Shown here one piece after another: positions 6,260 through 6,500 of a stretch of 6,500 nucleotides of DNA. The DNA comes from Candidatus Bipolaricaulota bacterium (GTDB lineage Bacteria; Bipolaricaulota; Bipolaricaulia; RBG-16-55-9), in assembly GCA_015487455.1 (NCBI GenBank), contig WFPR01000154.1, positions 1 through 6,500 of the forward strand. The letters run 5' to 3'. The notes beneath the pieces were generated by a model that saw only the letters and a list, made by a program, of their open reading frames with translations, was not told the origin of the DNA and searched no databases. The first letter of the stretch is position 1; the number at the start of each line of letters is the position of its first letter. A program made the position numbers and the translations under genes.

Positions 6260-6500
6260 TTAGAGTTTGACTTTGGCTTCGTCCTTGGGCTTCGGCCTGG
6301 GCGGCCGCGCCGGAACTGGAGCTGGAGTCGAAGGCTCGGACACCAGAGGCGGCTGCAGGTATAGCGGCTCCAGCGTGTACAGCTCGTCGCGCCCCTCTTG
6401 ACCGTAGCGCGCCAGGCCCAGCTGCGCGATCTGGACGCCGCTCGGGCGGTTCAGCGCGGCGGGGGCGACCGTCCCGTAGCGCTTCAGCGCCGCGCTGAAC
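6260..6500 (-). CDS. tsaB: C-terminal part of probable TsaB (tRNA t6A37 synthesis factor), cut by the window edge
   Basis: The last 79 codons of an open frame entering from the right edge, ending in TAA at 6262-6260; it has no listed start because the start lies outside. The fragment contains RPSGVQIAQLGLARYGQ followed by ELYTLEPLYLQPP, which resembles the C-terminus of TsaB/YeaZ (RPSA..va.LG....., then l.PlYLR). TsaB is an ASKHA-fold pseudo-enzyme that partners TsaD in attaching threonylcarbamoyl to A37 of ANN-decoding tRNAs. After that motif comes a tail of about 28 residues rich in Pro, then Lys (PVPARPPRPKPKDEAKVKL), longer than I expect for the family. The call rests on the terminal motif only; the family's N-terminal nucleotide-binding motifs are not visible. 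It is 27 nt upstream of etfB on the same strand and may share its transcript. Confidence 0.65.
   Translation of the reverse strand, partial: FSAALKRYGTVAPAALNRPSGVQIAQLGLARYGQEGRDELYTLEPLYLQPPLVSEPSTPAPVPARPPRPKPKDEAKVKL

Overview
The window is a strongly G+C-rich, densely packed bacterial segment in which every supported gene lies on the minus strand. Read in the direction of transcription (right to left) the order is: the C-terminal end of a probable tsaB (tRNA t6A synthesis), etfB and etfA (electron transfer flavoprotein), rpmB (ribosomal protein L28), a large lipoprotein substrate-binding protein of the family-5 peptide/nickel ABC uptake class, its DppB/OppB-type permease, and the first ~42 codons of a further gene that is probably the partner DppC/OppC-type permease. 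Gaps are 27, 1, 5, 60, 21 and about 37 nt, so the whole window could be one transcription unit or two overlapping ones. The only gap large enough to separate units is the 60 nt between rpmB and the binding-protein gene. It holds a hairpin-like inverted repeat but no U-tract, and I see no convincing promoter.

Organism: a bacterium, since tsaB, L28 and lipobox-type lipoproteins together exclude archaea. The charged, Leu/Glu/Lys-rich proteins and high G+C would suit a thermophilic, deep-branching or uncultivated lineage. Candidates such as Bipolaricaulota/Acetothermia, Chloroflexota or Deinococcota are impressions only; nothing in the window fixes the phylum.

Region by region: 6260-6500 is the probable tsaB tail, with a Pro/Lys-rich extension. 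4435-6232 holds etfB-etfA, translationally coupled and encoding a complete heterodimeric ETF with the FAD-contacting residues in place; no dehydrogenase or ETF:quinone oxidoreductase partner is visible. 4241-4429 is a four-cysteine L28. 1334-4180 is a binding protein of 948 residues, well above the usual 500-600, because it carries an Ala/Glu/Pro tether, an extra beta-sandwich-like domain and a ~105-residue helical insert inside the binding fold. 164-1312 is the permease, with enlarged, cysteine-containing external loops. 1-126 starts the next gene, which opens with a basic stretch and a Pro-Ser repeat.

The Etf proteins would shuttle electrons from flavin dehydrogenases in the cytoplasm, while the ABC genes import peptides or a similar solute. 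Nothing in the sequence shows a functional link between the two beyond co-orientation. I found no mobile element, CRISPR array, RNA gene or clearly new defence or biosynthetic system. The most unusual feature is the domain architecture of the binding protein.
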